DNA from: Mycoplasma haemofelis str. Langford 1
GTDB lineage: Bacteria > Bacillota_I > Bacilli_A > Mycoplasmatales > Mycoplasmoidaceae
DNA: 64,000 nt
NCBI RefSeq assembly: GCF_000200735.1
Contig: NC_014970.1
Location: 1 to 64,000, forward strand
Direction of reading: 5' to 3'
Part shown: in pieces, positions 47,045 through 57,526 of the stretch
Layout of the letters: each line of letters begins with the position of its first letter
How positions within the stretch are numbered: the first letter of the stretch is position 1
The notes under the pieces: generated by a model
Database searches by the model: none
What the model saw: the letters and a program-made list of their open reading frames with translations, nothing else
What the model was told of the DNA's origin: nothing
Position numbers and translations under genes: made by a program

Positions 47045-47914
47045 ATGGCACTGGTTAGCGCAAGAGAGATTCTTCTTAAGGCTTATAAGGAAGGTTATGC
47101 TGTGGCTCAAATTAACACCAATAACCTTGAGTGAACTAAAGCTATATTGCTTACCGTTCAAGAATTAAAGTCTCCAGTTATTATTGGTGCTTCTGAGGGA
47201 GCTATCAAATATATGGGTGGCTTCAGAACCGTTGCCTCCCTAGTTAAAGCTATGATTGAAGATTTGGGAATCACAGTGCCTATTATTCTTCACTTAGATC
47301 ATGGAAGTTATGAGGGATGTAAGAAGGCCATGGATGCTGGATTTAGTTCTGTTATGTTTGATGGTTCTCACTTTCCTATAGATGAGAACTTCCAGAAGTC
47401 TAAGGAGATTGTTGATCTAGCTAATTCTAGGGGTATTTCTGTGGAATTGGAAGTTGGTACTATTGGCGGCGAAGAGGATGGAGTTATTGGTGCTGGAGAA
47501 AATGCAAGCGTTGATGAATGTGTGAAAATTGGTGGTCTTGATTTGTCCATGCTTGCGGCGGGAATTGGTAATATCCACGGTCCTTATCCCGATAACTGGA
47601 AGGGTTTAAACTTTCCTCTTCTTAAAGAGATATCTGATGCAGTTAAGAAACCTATGGTTCTTCATGGAGGAACTGGAATTCCTGAAGATCAAATTAAGAA
47701 GGCTATATCTTTGGGTATCTCCAAGATCAACGTTAATACCGAGTTACAATTGGCTTTTGCAGCTGCAACTAGGAAGTATATAGAGGAAAAGAATGATTTG
47801 AATATGTCTAAGAAGGGATTTGATCCTAGAAAACTTCTTAAGTATGGTTACGATGGAATCTGCCAAGTAATTAAAGATAAGTTAACTATGTTTGGTTCTG
47901 TTGGAAAAGCTTAG
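47045..47914 (+). CDS. fba: Fructose-bisphosphate aldolase, class II
   Basis: This 289-residue zinc aldolase has LHLDHGSYEGCKKAMDAGF (zinc ligand His), VELEVGTIGGEEDG, and VLHGGTGIP plus KINVNTELQ. It splits fructose-1,6-bisphosphate in glycolysis, complementing pgi and gapN. TGA at 47132 is Trp. Confidence 0.96.
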
Positions 47915-49840
47915 TTGCGCTTTCGTTCGCTCCCGCCTTTCGCCCTATTCACAACTATAGTCGGCGCTTCCCTATATTCCTTCTCTTCCCCCTTATTTTT
48001 AACTTTTGTAGATTCTAGTTTCTTTCAAGATCCGATATTTTTCAACAAATTTGAAGATAAGGATTTTGTATATAAAACTTCCATCAAAGAAGACTTAGAA
48101 GGAACTAAGGACTACTTCTTCAATAACTCTTTTAATCTCTATTGGAAGAACAATAGCAACAATAGTCAATCAGTAGTTGGAAACGGCTTCCTTCTAAATA
48201 TTCTCTATCCTCCAGAAGTACATAAAGGAGATCCATATAGATATAGTTACCGTCCTAAGTATTACTCTTCCGGAGAGGACTTGATCTTCTTGATAGGGAC
48301 GTCCTTTTCTTTCGTAAAACAGCTATTTACTAAGATTAATGACTGAAAGTCAGAGGTAAATGAGAGTTCTAACCAATCCCAAGAAATTTTATTGAATGAG
48401 CAGAGCAACTTCGAGTTTTATTTCTCACATCCGTATCCAGACAAAGATCAACGTACTGGAATACCTGAACAGGATTATTTATATAAATTACAGGATGATA
48501 ACTACTATCAAAGTAAAGAGTGGCTCCTTAATAAGCCCCATTACATTAAGGTAGAGAAAAAAGATGTTTCTGTAGTTTATGCCGCTGTTGATCTACAAAT
48601 AAATAAGAGACTAATAGACTTCCCTCTTCGTAATTCTGACTTAATTTATAAAGAATTAAAGGACATACATAAGAAGGAGGCCGAGTGAGTAGACAATATA
48701 CATGGATATAAATTTGCAACTGATTTTGCAGTACTTCAACTTAAATTAAAGATTAAGGATTTAAGAGGCCCATTTCTGGAGTATTTAAAGAAGCTTTATA
48801 GTAAGGAAGGAAAGATAGCGAAAGTCCCGAGAGCTAGTATTTCAGTTACCGATGGAAAGACCAATCCCATCTATCTAGCAGGCTGATCTTCTCTTTCGGA
48901 GTATGAGAAGCAAATACATAAGTTTGATAATTTATTTATTGAAGCCAAAGCCAAGAACAGTGGTTCAGGTGGTGATAGTGGCAATCAAATAAACAGTAAA
49001 ACTCCTTCAGAGATAAACTCCTGCAACTTCAGTACATTACTGGATCTAAATATATGTGAATCATTTGAATCAGATAAATGCTCCTCCTCCTCCTCCTACG
49101 AACATACGAATTTGGAATTCTTTCCCAACGATGTAGATGGAGTTCTATTTGTAAGTTTCCAGATTAAGAATAAGAGTACAAGTTTTGTTTATCCCAAAAA
49201 GAAATCCGTAGCCTATACTGGATTTAAGTCTGGAGGAGCTACTGCCGATCATTCTGAAACTCTTTCCTATTACAACTTAAACCAACAGGAGAAGAATCAG
49301 AGATTAAAGAACTTTTTGGCCGCAAAACCAGAAGGATTAGCTAAGTGAAAGGAGTTGGAGGTTAGATATGGATATTTCCCATTCCAGAATCTAAGAGATC
49401 ACTTTAATAGAGTCTATTATGATCCTTCTACTTCAGGGGATATAAACTCCTCTTCCCCTCTAGATATATTCACCTTAAATGGTAATAAGTATGTCAATAT
49501 ATCTCATCAGATAAATATCCCCAACCTAGAGATGTCTAGATCCAAGGGTATGATGGCTCTTATGAAGGATCCAGAAAAGAAGGAGAATATTATGGTTGGT
49601 ATGTACGAAGGTATGAGAGAGTGGACTAACCCATTCTCCTTAAGTTCAAAATCAGTAGGTAAGATAATGCTCTTTTCTTCCCCTTGAAGATATGATTTAT
49701 TTACTAAAGGAAATAAACTCTCAAAACCAACTCTAGCTGATAGTTTGGAAAAGAAGAATTCGAATTCGAATTCGGACAAGCTACTGGATAAGCTAATATA
49801 TAGAAACCAGTTCCATACAGGACTGTTCTCTAATATTTAG
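47915..49840 (+). CDS. Probable secreted DUF31-like protein, degenerate peptidase
   Basis: The 641-residue product starts at a TTG directly after the fba stop, with a basic and hydrophobic leader (RFRSLPPFALFTTIVGASLYSF) that looks like a signal peptide without a lipobox Cys. Weak family resemblance to mollicute DUF31 serine-protease-like proteins is seen at VVGNGFLLNILYP, VAYTGFKSGG and SKGMMALMKDP...IMVGMYEG, but the family GxSGS serine is not there. TGA codons at 48344, 48686, 48884, 49346 and 49685 are Trp. It is probably surface exposed. DUF31 assignment is tentative. Confidence 0.5.
49082..49096 (+). repeat. Trinucleotide repeat (TCC, 5 copies)
   Basis: Five perfect TCC units encode a Ser run inside the secreted DUF31-like protein. 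Length changes would keep the frame. Confidence 0.85.
49756..49773 (+). repeat. Hexanucleotide repeat (GAATTC, 3 copies)
   Basis: Three perfect tandem GAATTC units encode Asn-Ser repeats near the C terminus of the DUF31-like protein. Each unit is also palindromic. Confidence 0.9.
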
Positions 49841-50555
49841 GATTCTTACTGAATAAATCCTTCACCTTACTAATATCTTCCTTCTTACAAATTAAGCAAA
49901 GTAAATCTCCTACATCAATCATATTCTCTCCGTTAACTGGAACCTTAATCTCACCATCTCTCTTCTTAATACTTACAATAGTTGCAGATAAGGTCTTCAA
50001 AGCCGCGATCTCATTTATCTTCCTAGCCCAAAGAGTCTTATTTAATACCGGTAACCTAATTACAAAAGTATCCATATTGTCCTTATCGAAGGAGAATAGC
50101 TCCACATTCAAGTCATACATGGCCTTATAGGCCACTTTAACAGCCACCTCTTCCTCTAAGACAAAGGCAATCTTTATTCCCAGAGCGTTTAAGATCTTTC
50201 TGTGCATACTATCCTTAGCCTTGCACAGGATATTTCCAACTCTAAGCTCCTTTAAGTTGGTGGCTATTATTACGGATTCCCTCATGCTAGTAATCCCAAG
50301 AATTACGTAGTCAAAGTATTCAACCCCTATTTCTGCTAATTCATTTATATTGGTGCAATCACAAGATATCACGTGATCAAAATCCTTCCCATATTCATTT
50401 ATGATCTTAGGATCCTTTTCTAATACAGTAACTTTGTGACCTTCTTTCAATAGAATTAACCCTATTTCGTAGTTGAACTTGTTTAGTCCGATTAGGCAAT
50501 ATTCTTTGTAAGGCTTTCCCGATTTAAAGTTAAATAAACTGTTTGTGGTAGACAA
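49830..50555 (-). CDS. ktrA: Potassium uptake regulator, KtrA/TrkA type (RCK)
   Basis: The 241-residue cytoplasmic protein has an RCK_N Rossmann domain (VTVLEKDPKIINEYG, ISCDCTN, DYVILGI) and a C-terminal RCK_C domain (NGENMIDVGDLLCLI). The Gly-rich nucleotide loop, usually GLGRFG, reads GLNKFN. It starts at TTG 50555, 24 bases from the divergent ktrB gene, and would gate that channel in response to nucleotides. Confidence 0.88.
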   Translation of the reverse strand: MSTTNSLFNFKSGKPYKEYCLIGLNKFNYEIGLILLKEGHKVTVLEKDPKIINEYGKDFDHVISCDCTNINELAEIGVEYFDYVILGITSMRESVIIATNLKELRVGNILCKAKDSMHRKILNALGIKIAFVLEEEVAVKVAYKAMYDLNVELFSFDKDNMDTFVIRLPVLNKTLWARKINEIAALKTLSATIVSIKKRDGEIKVPVNGENMIDVGDLLCLICKKEDISKVKDLFSKNPKY

Positions 50556-50579
50556 GATAAGAACCTAGTGTCAGTTTAG

Positions 50580-52061
50580 ATGGTCAATAGGAGTACTGAT
50601 TTATCGATTTTTAAGAATTTTTTAAAGAATCCCTTCGGTAAGACGATCTACCAGAAATTTCTCAGAATATACCTTTTAACCACTCTCATTGGAGCTTTTC
50701 TATTATACTTGCCCATCTCTAGAAAAGTCTCTCTTGATTTCTTTAGTGCCATTTTCATATCCCTTTCCGCCTTTTCAAATACAGGATTAACCACCCACGT
50801 AACTTCCGATACCTTTAATTTCTTTGGACAGTTAGTAATCTTATGTCTAATCCAATTTGGAGGACTGGGATTCTTAACTGTCCTTATATTCCTATGATCA
50901 TGAATTAAGAGTGGTGGGAATATTAATGTTGAGCATCGAAGATTCCTGCACTTCGAAAGGGGTAGCTTTAAGAAAGTTGAGTCTCTAGAGACAGTAAAAG
51001 GGGGAATAACGGTTCTGCTGATAGCGGAGCTGGTTGGAGCACTTATACTAACAGTATTCTTCTATTTTGCTACTCCTGCTACTCAAGCACCGGAATCACT
51101 ACCTTCTGCGAAGGGAGATTTTGGAAAAGCATTATGGTATGCCATCTTCCATTCCATCTCAGCTACTAATAATGCCGGATTTGACATATTAGGGCAGAAC
51201 TCCATCATGCCATATCGGCACGGGGCTAACAATATCCTATCTGCCGTTCTTTTGGTGGAGTCCGTTTTGGGAGGAATAGGATATCCTATTTTCTATGATT
51301 TATACCTTTGACGAAAGAACCAGAAGTTAAGGAGAAATTACCAAGTCAGCCTTTTCACTAAGACTTGTGTAAGTACCTACTTCTTCATCTCTCTTATATC
51401 GGTAGTTCTAATAGTCTTCTTTGAAACTATTCTGGGATTAGGCTATTCCAATTCCACTGTTCTGTACAGTTCGGACAGTGAATTGGGTAGTAAGTTTGAT
51501 AGGCTATGGAATGTAATATACACATCTTTCTCTGCCAGATCGGCCGGATTCTCTTCTATAGATATATCTAAAGTGACTGAAGAGACCAAGTGACTTCTAT
51601 CTATCTTAATGTTCGTAGGAACATCACCAGCTTCCACTGGGGGGGGTATTAGGAACATCACCATATTCTTGATATTGGCTCGCATGTTCTTCACCATCAG
51701 GGGAAGAAGATACTTGACGATTTACAATAAGACGGTGAGTGAGAATATTATCGCCGATGCCTATGTAGTCTTCTCCGCAGCTTCCATATTAGTAATGCTC
51801 TCTATTTTTGCCATAACTATGTCTCTTCAAAGTAGGCAATATAAAATTGGAGACGCATTCTTCGAAGCTACTTCTGCTTTCGGAACTGTGGGGCTAACTT
51901 CAGGAGTTACTAAGTCCTGTAACTTCTTAGGTAAGCTTACATTAATGCTCTTAATGTTCGTGGGACAATTAGGAATCTCTAATGCTATTCTTTCTCTAAC
52001 TAATCAACAGCCTAAATTCAAAAATGCCCGTTATTGCGCGGAGACTTTGAGAATTATTTAA
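50580..52061 (+). CDS. ktrB: Potassium uptake channel protein, KtrB/TrkH type
   Basis: The 493-residue membrane protein has four M1-P-M2 units, each with a filter Gly: SNTGLTT, NNAGFDI, RSAGFSS and GTVGLTS. A cytoplasmic loop Gly-rich segment PASTGGGIRN is also typical. TGA codons at 50895, 50901, 51309 and 51591 are Trp. It is paired with divergent ktrA. Confidence 0.94.
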
Positions 52062-52075
52062 AATTCTGTATTCCA

Positions 52076-53161
52076 ATGTTTGAGGATAAGATCAGGCGGA
52101 TAGAGCACTCTCTATCCTATGACGATATCTTAATAAAACCAGCCCAATCCTCCGTAATCCCTTCTGAAGTCGATATATCTCTTAAGTTAAGTGAAAGTAT
52201 AACTCTCTCTGTACCAGTATTCTCCGCTTCCATGGATACTGTTACTGGTTATGAGATGGCAAGAAGTATTATTAGATGTGGTGGCTGTGCTCCTCTGCAT
52301 AAGAACGTTTCAGCAGATGAGAATACTATCTTAATAAGGAAGTTATTGGAGGAGTTTGGTTCCGATAAGCCAATAGCAATCAGTGTTGGTGTGGGTAATA
52401 CATTTGAAGAGATAGACGGTTTTGTAAAGGCCGGAGCTAATGTTATGGTTGTAGATAGTGCTCATGGTCATTCGGAGAATGTTGGTAATTTAGTTGAATA
52501 TATATCAACCCACCATCCCCATGTATTTCTAATAGCAGGAAATATAGTTACCGCTGAAGGCGCTAAGTTCTTGATTGATAGAGGGGCTAAAGCTGTGAAG
52601 GTGGGAATTGGTCCCGGATCTATATGTACAACTAGAAAGGTAACTGGAATAGGGAGAGGTCAAGTTAGCGCTATAGCTGAAGTTGCATCTTTTTGTCATG
52701 ATAAGGGGATAAAGGTTATTGCTGATGGAGGAATGAAGTCTTCTGATGAGATTATGAAGTCAATTGCTTGTGGAGCCGATGCAGTTATGTTGGGATATAT
52801 GTTTGCCGGATGTGATGAGTGTCCTGGAGAGTTTTTGGATATAGAGGGAGAGAAATATAAGCTTTATAGAGGTATGGGATCTTTGTCTGCAATGAAGTCT
52901 GGATCCTCCGGAAGGTATAACAAGAACGTTCTTTCCAATTGTAAATGAGTTCCTGAGGGGATAGAGAGTTACGTTAAGGCTAAAGGTTCCGCCAAGGAAG
53001 TGTTACACGTAATAGAGTGATCTCTAAAGAGTGCTTTTGGCTATCTAGGGGTTAAGAACTTAACTGAAGCTAAGGAAAAATCTGAGTTAGTAAGAATTAG
53101 TAAAGCAGGATTCAAAAGATCTGACGTTCATAGCATCTCCAAAGTTATTCCCACTCAATAG
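52076..53161 (+). CDS. guaB: IMP dehydrogenase without CBS domains
   Basis: This enzyme oxidises IMP to XMP. The 361-residue product has [30 protein letters not shown] with the catalytic Cys, VIADGG and GMGSLSAM. The [12 protein letters not shown] segment runs directly into [13 protein letters not shown], so the usual tandem CBS regulatory insert of about 120 residues is absent. The ATG at 52076 fits the family start (MFEDKI). TGA at 52946 and 53018 are Trp. It converges on guaA with a 17-base overlap. Confidence 0.93.
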
Positions 53162-54683
53162 TTCCTGGAGGTTTTCCGGTGATGTCATAGACCACCCTAG
53201 AAACCCCAGGAATCTTATTAATTATTTCATTTCCTATTTCTGTGAGTACATTCCAATCCATATGAGCAGCTTTTGCAGTCATGAAATCATTAGTCTCAAC
53301 AGCCCTTAAAACTACTACATATCCATAATTCCTCTTATCTCCCTTAATTCCAACACTCATAGTATCAGTAAGAACCGCAAAGGCTTGAGAGAATCTAGAA
53401 TACATCTCCTTTTCCATTAACTTCTCCATAAAAATCTCATCCGCCCTCTTAACCAAAGCCAATTTTTCCTCAGTTATCTCTCCCATAATCCGGATGGCAT
53501 ATCCTGGGCCCGGGAAAGGATACCTATTAAGTATGAAATTAGGAAGATCCAACTTCCTGCCCAATTCTCTTACTTCATTCTTAAACAAGTCGGATAAGGG
53601 CTCTATAACCGTAATATTCTCTCTCAGCTCCGCAATAGTATTGTGATGAGTCTTTATGGTATGAGAAGAATCACTCTTCTTTCCCGACTCTATTAGATCA
53701 GATTGTATAGTTCCTTGGGCTAAGAAAAACTTACCTTCTCCCGTCTTCTCTAGGAAGTTCTCAAAGGAATTTAAGAATAACTTTCCTATAATGCGTCTCT
53801 TCTCCTCCGGATTGGAGACCCCCCTCAGAGCATTCATATACTTCTCCTTTTCATCTATGATATGAAAGCTACTTCTTAATTCCCCTTTGAAGTAATCCAT
53901 TACCTTCTTAATCTCCTTATCGGGGTAAAATCCGGTGTCTATAAATACTCCAGTTAAGTTATGTTCACAAGCTCTCTTCAATAACTTAGCAACTACAGAA
54001 GAATCCAACCCCCCTGAAAGTGCTAGAAGAACCTTATTATTTCCAACTATATTCCTTATCTCCTCTATCCTGTCCTCCAAGACTAAATCCATCTTCCACC
54101 ATGGATTCAATCTGCAAACTAAAAATAAGAAATTCTTAATTATTCGATCCCCCCATTCAGAGTGATCCACTTCCGGATGGAATTGAACTGTGTAAACTTT
54201 CTTCTCATCGTATGCCGCAGCAGAACACGAGTGATCTCCCGCTGCAAGCACTTTAAATACTGGGGAAGACTTAACTACGGAATCATTATGGGACATCCAT
54301 ACATTGAATTCCAAAGGAACTCCATCTAATAAGGGATGTTCCCTTAACTTCCTAATCTTGGTATTTCCAAATTCTGGAAACTCTCCAAAGTTAAGTTCTC
54401 CCCCCAATCTTTGGTGAAGGATTTGCATTCCATAACATATTCCTAAAACCGGCTTATCTAAGGAGATAAGAAAATCTAAGAGATGGCGATAGTCTTCATC
54501 TCCCGCTGACTCTGGCCCTCCGGAGAGAATAAATGCCTGATAGTGATCAGATTTGTCCTTAATGGAAGAATCTTTACAACCGATTATGTCAGCCTGTATT
54601 TCAAAGATCTTTACCTTCTTAGCTATTAATTGCGAGTATTGAGAACCAAAGTCAATAACTAATACCGAATCCCCCCTAATCAC
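53145..54683 (-). CDS. guaA: GMP synthase, glutamine-hydrolysing
   Basis: The 512-residue enzyme turns XMP into GMP. The N-terminal amidotransferase has GICYGMQ (nucleophile Cys), and VQFHPEVDHS; the ATP pyrophosphatase domain has LLALSGGLDSSVVA, and the C-terminal dimerisation domain ends in [13 protein letters not shown], the GMP synthase hallmark. With guaB it gives a complete IMP to GMP route. Its start overlaps trxB by 8 bases. Confidence 0.96.
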   Translation of the reverse strand: MIRGDSVLVIDFGSQYSQLIAKKVKIFEIQADIIGCKDSSIKDKSDHYQAFILSGGPESAGDEDYRHLLDFLISLDKPVLGICYGMQILHQRLGGELNFGEFPEFGNTKIRKLREHPLLDGVPLEFNVWMSHNDSVVKSSPVFKVLAAGDHSCSAAAYDEKKVYTVQFHPEVDHSEWGDRIIKNFLFLVCRLNPWWKMDLVLEDRIEEIRNIVGNNKVLLALSGGLDSSVVAKLLKRACEHNLTGVFIDTGFYPDKEIKKVMDYFKGELRSSFHIIDEKEKYMNALRGVSNPEEKRRIIGKLFLNSFENFLEKTGEGKFFLAQGTIQSDLIESGKKSDSSHTIKTHHNTIAELRENITVIEPLSDLFKNEVRELGRKLDLPNFILNRYPFPGPGYAIRIMGEITEEKLALVKRADEIFMEKLMEKEMYSRFSQAFAVLTDTMSVGIKGDKRNYGYVVVLRAVETNDFMTAKAAHMDWNVLTEIGNEIINKIPGVSRVVYDITGKPPGTIEWE

Positions 54684-55635
54684 CTTCCCCTAAAGAATCT
54701 ATATAACTTTTAATAGATATAGCCGCAATAGCGCCATCATTGGTGGCAGTAACCACCTGTCTTAAATTTTTTGAAATTATATCCCCAGCGGCGTAGATTC
54801 CGGGGATAGAAGTTCTCATACTCTCATCCACCTTAAGAAATCCCCACTCATCCTTTTCTATATCTATGGATTTTAGGAATTCATTCTCGGGAATTAATCC
54901 AACATAGAAGAAGACACAATCTCCCTCCAAGAGAGATTCTTCCCCTGTTTCTACGTTCCTTATTCTAAGCCCTACAACCTTATCATCTTTAACTTCTGCC
55001 CCTACTGGGATGTAGGGAGTATAGATTTCTATATTTTCTATATCTCTAGCCTTCTTTACAGAGATCGCTTCAGCTCTAAATTCTCTTCTTCTGTGTACAA
55101 GCTTCACTTTGCTTGTAATGTCCGATAAATATATAGATTCTTCTACTGCCGAATTCCCTCCACCTACGACAACAACAGGTTTCCCTTTGTATAGATTGCC
55201 ATCGCATATTGCACAGTAGGATATTCCCTTTCCATAAAATTCCTTGACATTAGGAATATCCAACACACGTTCTCTCATTCCAGAGGCAACTAGGATGGAT
55301 TTAGATTTAAATATTTGATTATTCTCGGAGTGTATCTTCCATATCTCCCCATCCTTCTTCACATCTACAACCGTTCCAAAATATTGTTTAACTCCATTAT
55401 CTAGTACTTGCTTAAGCATACTCTCACCCAGAGAGGAGCCGCTCAACTCTAGGTATCCGGGATAATTTTCAATATATAGAGTCTTATTTAGCTTTCCTCC
55501 GGGTCAATCTTTCTCTATGAAAGCGGTTTTAAGACAAGCTCTGGCTGAATATATGGCGGCAGTTAGGGAAGCTGGCCCTCCTCCTATTATGAAAAGATCA
55601 AATAATTCATCAGACGGGTGGGAATCAGAACTCAT
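54676..55635 (-). CDS. trxB: Thioredoxin reductase
   Basis: The 319-residue FAD protein has [19 protein letters not shown] (FAD), the redox pair CAIC in [23 protein letters not shown] (NADPH) and IYAAGDI. TGA at 55503 is Trp. It recycles thioredoxin and, with sodA, forms the visible oxidative defence. It is probably transcribed with the upstream tRNA-Ile and downstream guaA. Confidence 0.95.
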
Positions 55636-55642
55636 GTAAAAC

Positions 55643-55719
55643 TGGTGGGACTAACGGGACTCGAACCCATAACCTTACCCTTATAAGAGGTACGCTCCGA
55701 CCGATTGAGCTATAGTCCC
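55643..55719 (-). tRNA. tRNA-Ile (TAT)
   Basis: This is a 77-base cloverleaf with acceptor GGGACTA/TAGTCCC, anticodon loop CTTATAA (anticodon TAT, reading AUA), T loop GGTTCGAGTCC and encoded CCA. It uses UAU rather than the more common lysidine-modified CAU for AUA codons. Confidence 0.94.
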
Positions 55720-55939
55720 TTTAGGATCCCCTATCAATAGGATCTTATAACTAAAGAGCCCACTAGGAGGACGTGAACAATTTTAGTATTCCGGCATTTT
55801 TAGGCCAGAAACTCCACAACTTATCCCCTATTAAAAGCGGAAGAAATGAATTTATTTCTTTGATTTCTCAAAAAATCTTTGAGAGTTAAACGAGTTGATA
55901 ATCAAGTATAAGAAGAATTAGACATTTCTCGAATTCACC
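55720..55939. other. Gene-free region rich in inverted repeats
   Basis: This 220-base stretch is the longest gap in the window. It separates leftward tRNA-Ile/trxB from the rightward sigma cluster and should hold both promoters. I see no gene. A hairpin (55719-55756) and a compound structure (55764-55830) lie on the tRNA side; the latter pairs better, using G-U pairs, as minus-strand RNA. Two further perfect hairpins lie near 55841-55884. No tRNA fold with a T arm or CCA could be made. Confidence 0.5.
55841..55884. promoter_or_regulatory. Two adjacent perfect hairpins upstream of the sigma cluster
   Basis: AAGAAAT-GAATTT-ATTTCTT at 55841-55860 and TCTCAAA-AAATC-TTTGAGA at 55866-55884 are two 7-bp perfect inverted repeats, 5 bases apart and about 56 bases before the first sigma start. 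They could be operator sites, a bidirectional terminator or part of a leader. TATAAG at about 55908 is a possible -10 for the sigma cluster. Confidence 0.45.
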
Positions 55940-57514
55940 TTGCCTGCCCCCAAGAAAGAAAAGGCTACTAAAGCTAAGACTACAAAGACTACAAAGACTA
56001 CAAAGACTACAAAGACTACCAAAGGAGCTAAGGCTAAAAAAACTACAAGAAAGACTACTAGAGCCAAATCTGCTGCCCAAAAGAAGAAGAGGGTACTGAG
56101 AAGAAGTACCACCTTCAATACTGTCTACGAGAAGGTTCTTGAGATTAAGCAAGAGCTAGAGGAGTCTAAGAAGAGATTTGTTTCTGATCAAGACGTAGGC
56201 GATGACTTTAAAGGATTTATTCTTGAGGCTAATACCAAGAAGGTTCGTTTCGATTCTAAGGTAGCCCTAGACAAGATACTTAACCCTTTAATTCACCAGT
56301 CTTACAACGTTAAGAAAGGTAGATTTAAGCTGTCTAAGTCTACTCTTATTCTTGCTCTGGAGGACTATATGCCTATTCCGGAGGATAAGTGGGAAGACAT
56401 TGCCCATAAGCTTTCTATGAAGGGAATTAGTATTGAGGAGCTTACTCCAGAGGAAGAAGAAGCTCATTATGAATATCAAGATGGAAAGAGTTTGGAGGAT
56501 TGAAAACGTGAAACCAAGACCGATAAGACCGGGGATGCTTCCAAGTCCTTTTTATCTACTCTTCACTTCTCCAAGATGCTTACTGCCGAGGAGGAAAGGA
56601 AGTTGGCTAAGTTGATGGATAATCCAGACCTACGTCCTTTCGCTGTTAAGCAGCTGATGACTTCTAACCTTCGTTTGGTTATCTCCATTGCTAAGAAATA
56701 CTTGAATAGAGGATTCAGCTTAGGGGATCTAGTTCAGGAGGGGGTTTTTGGGCTGATGAAGTCTATTCAGAAATTCGATTACAAATTCGGTAACAAGTTC
56801 TCTACCTACGCAACATGGTGGATTAGACAATCTATTACTAGAGCTATAGCTGATCAAGCTAGGATCATCAGAATCCCCGTTCATATGGTGGAGGTGATTA
56901 ACAAGTTTGTTAAAGCCGAGAAGGATCTAATTCTTAAGAATGGAGAAGAGCCAACTATTGAGCAGTTAGCTCAAGAGATGCAAAAGTACAGTCCCCAATA
57001 TACAGTACAGAAAGTTAGTGATATTAAGAAGCTAAATATCGATTTGGTCTCTCTGGATAAACCCATTGCCCATAATGAGACTTCAAATTTCTCCGATTTC
57101 GTTCAGGATGAAGAGGCTGCTAGTTCAGAGGAGGTGGCCGCTTCCACCCATAAATCGATGGTTCTTCAAGAATTCCTTGAATCCACCTTGGAAGATGATG
57201 AGTTGTTAATGATTCATATGCACTACGGATTGATGGAATACAAGAGTCCCCACACCATCGAACAGATAGTTAGTGAAAGGCTGCTTAACCCTAAGTACAA
57301 GGGTATTCTTAAGAATAAGGCCATTAACTTCGTTATTAATGGAATGCTTGAGAAGCACAAGGTTCTTACTCCCGAGGAATGGAAAAAGGAGAAGGCTAAG
57401 GTTGAGAATTTTGTGCGAAAGAAAATTTCCCAAGCTCTTCGGAAGCTGAAGAAGCCTTCCAAGAATGGTAAATACAGGACTATTTTTGGATTTAGTGGAA
57501 ACGCTAATGCTTAA
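55940..57514 (+). CDS. rpoD: Primary sigma factor RpoD (copy A)
   Basis: This 524-residue sigma-70 protein starts at TTG 55940. Order: a lysine/threonine-rich repeat tail (1-60), a sigma 1.1-like domain (about 90-175, [18 protein letters not shown] and [16 protein letters not shown]), and canonical region 2 ([57 protein letters not shown]). Region 3 is followed by region 4 near 400-524. The -10-reading Gln and Thr of WWIRQxxT are kept. Region 4.2 is split: TIEQIVSE and the final [13 protein letters not shown] are separated by about 40 extra residues. TGA at 56501 is Trp. Confidence 0.92.
55976..56020 (+). repeat. Nine-base tandem repeat (AAGACTACA, 5 copies)
   Basis: Five tandem copies (the last ends ACC) encode Lys-Thr-Thr repeats in the N-terminal tail of the primary sigma factor. 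The frame is preserved by the unit length; the basic tail may bind nucleic acid. Confidence 0.9.
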
Positions 57515-57526
57515 TGCGTCTAAAGA

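Noticed and set aside
55757..55835. A degenerate tRNA gene next to tRNA-Ile
   Set aside because: An anticodon-like hairpin exists, but its loop is 8 bases and no T arm, D arm or CCA end can be formed.
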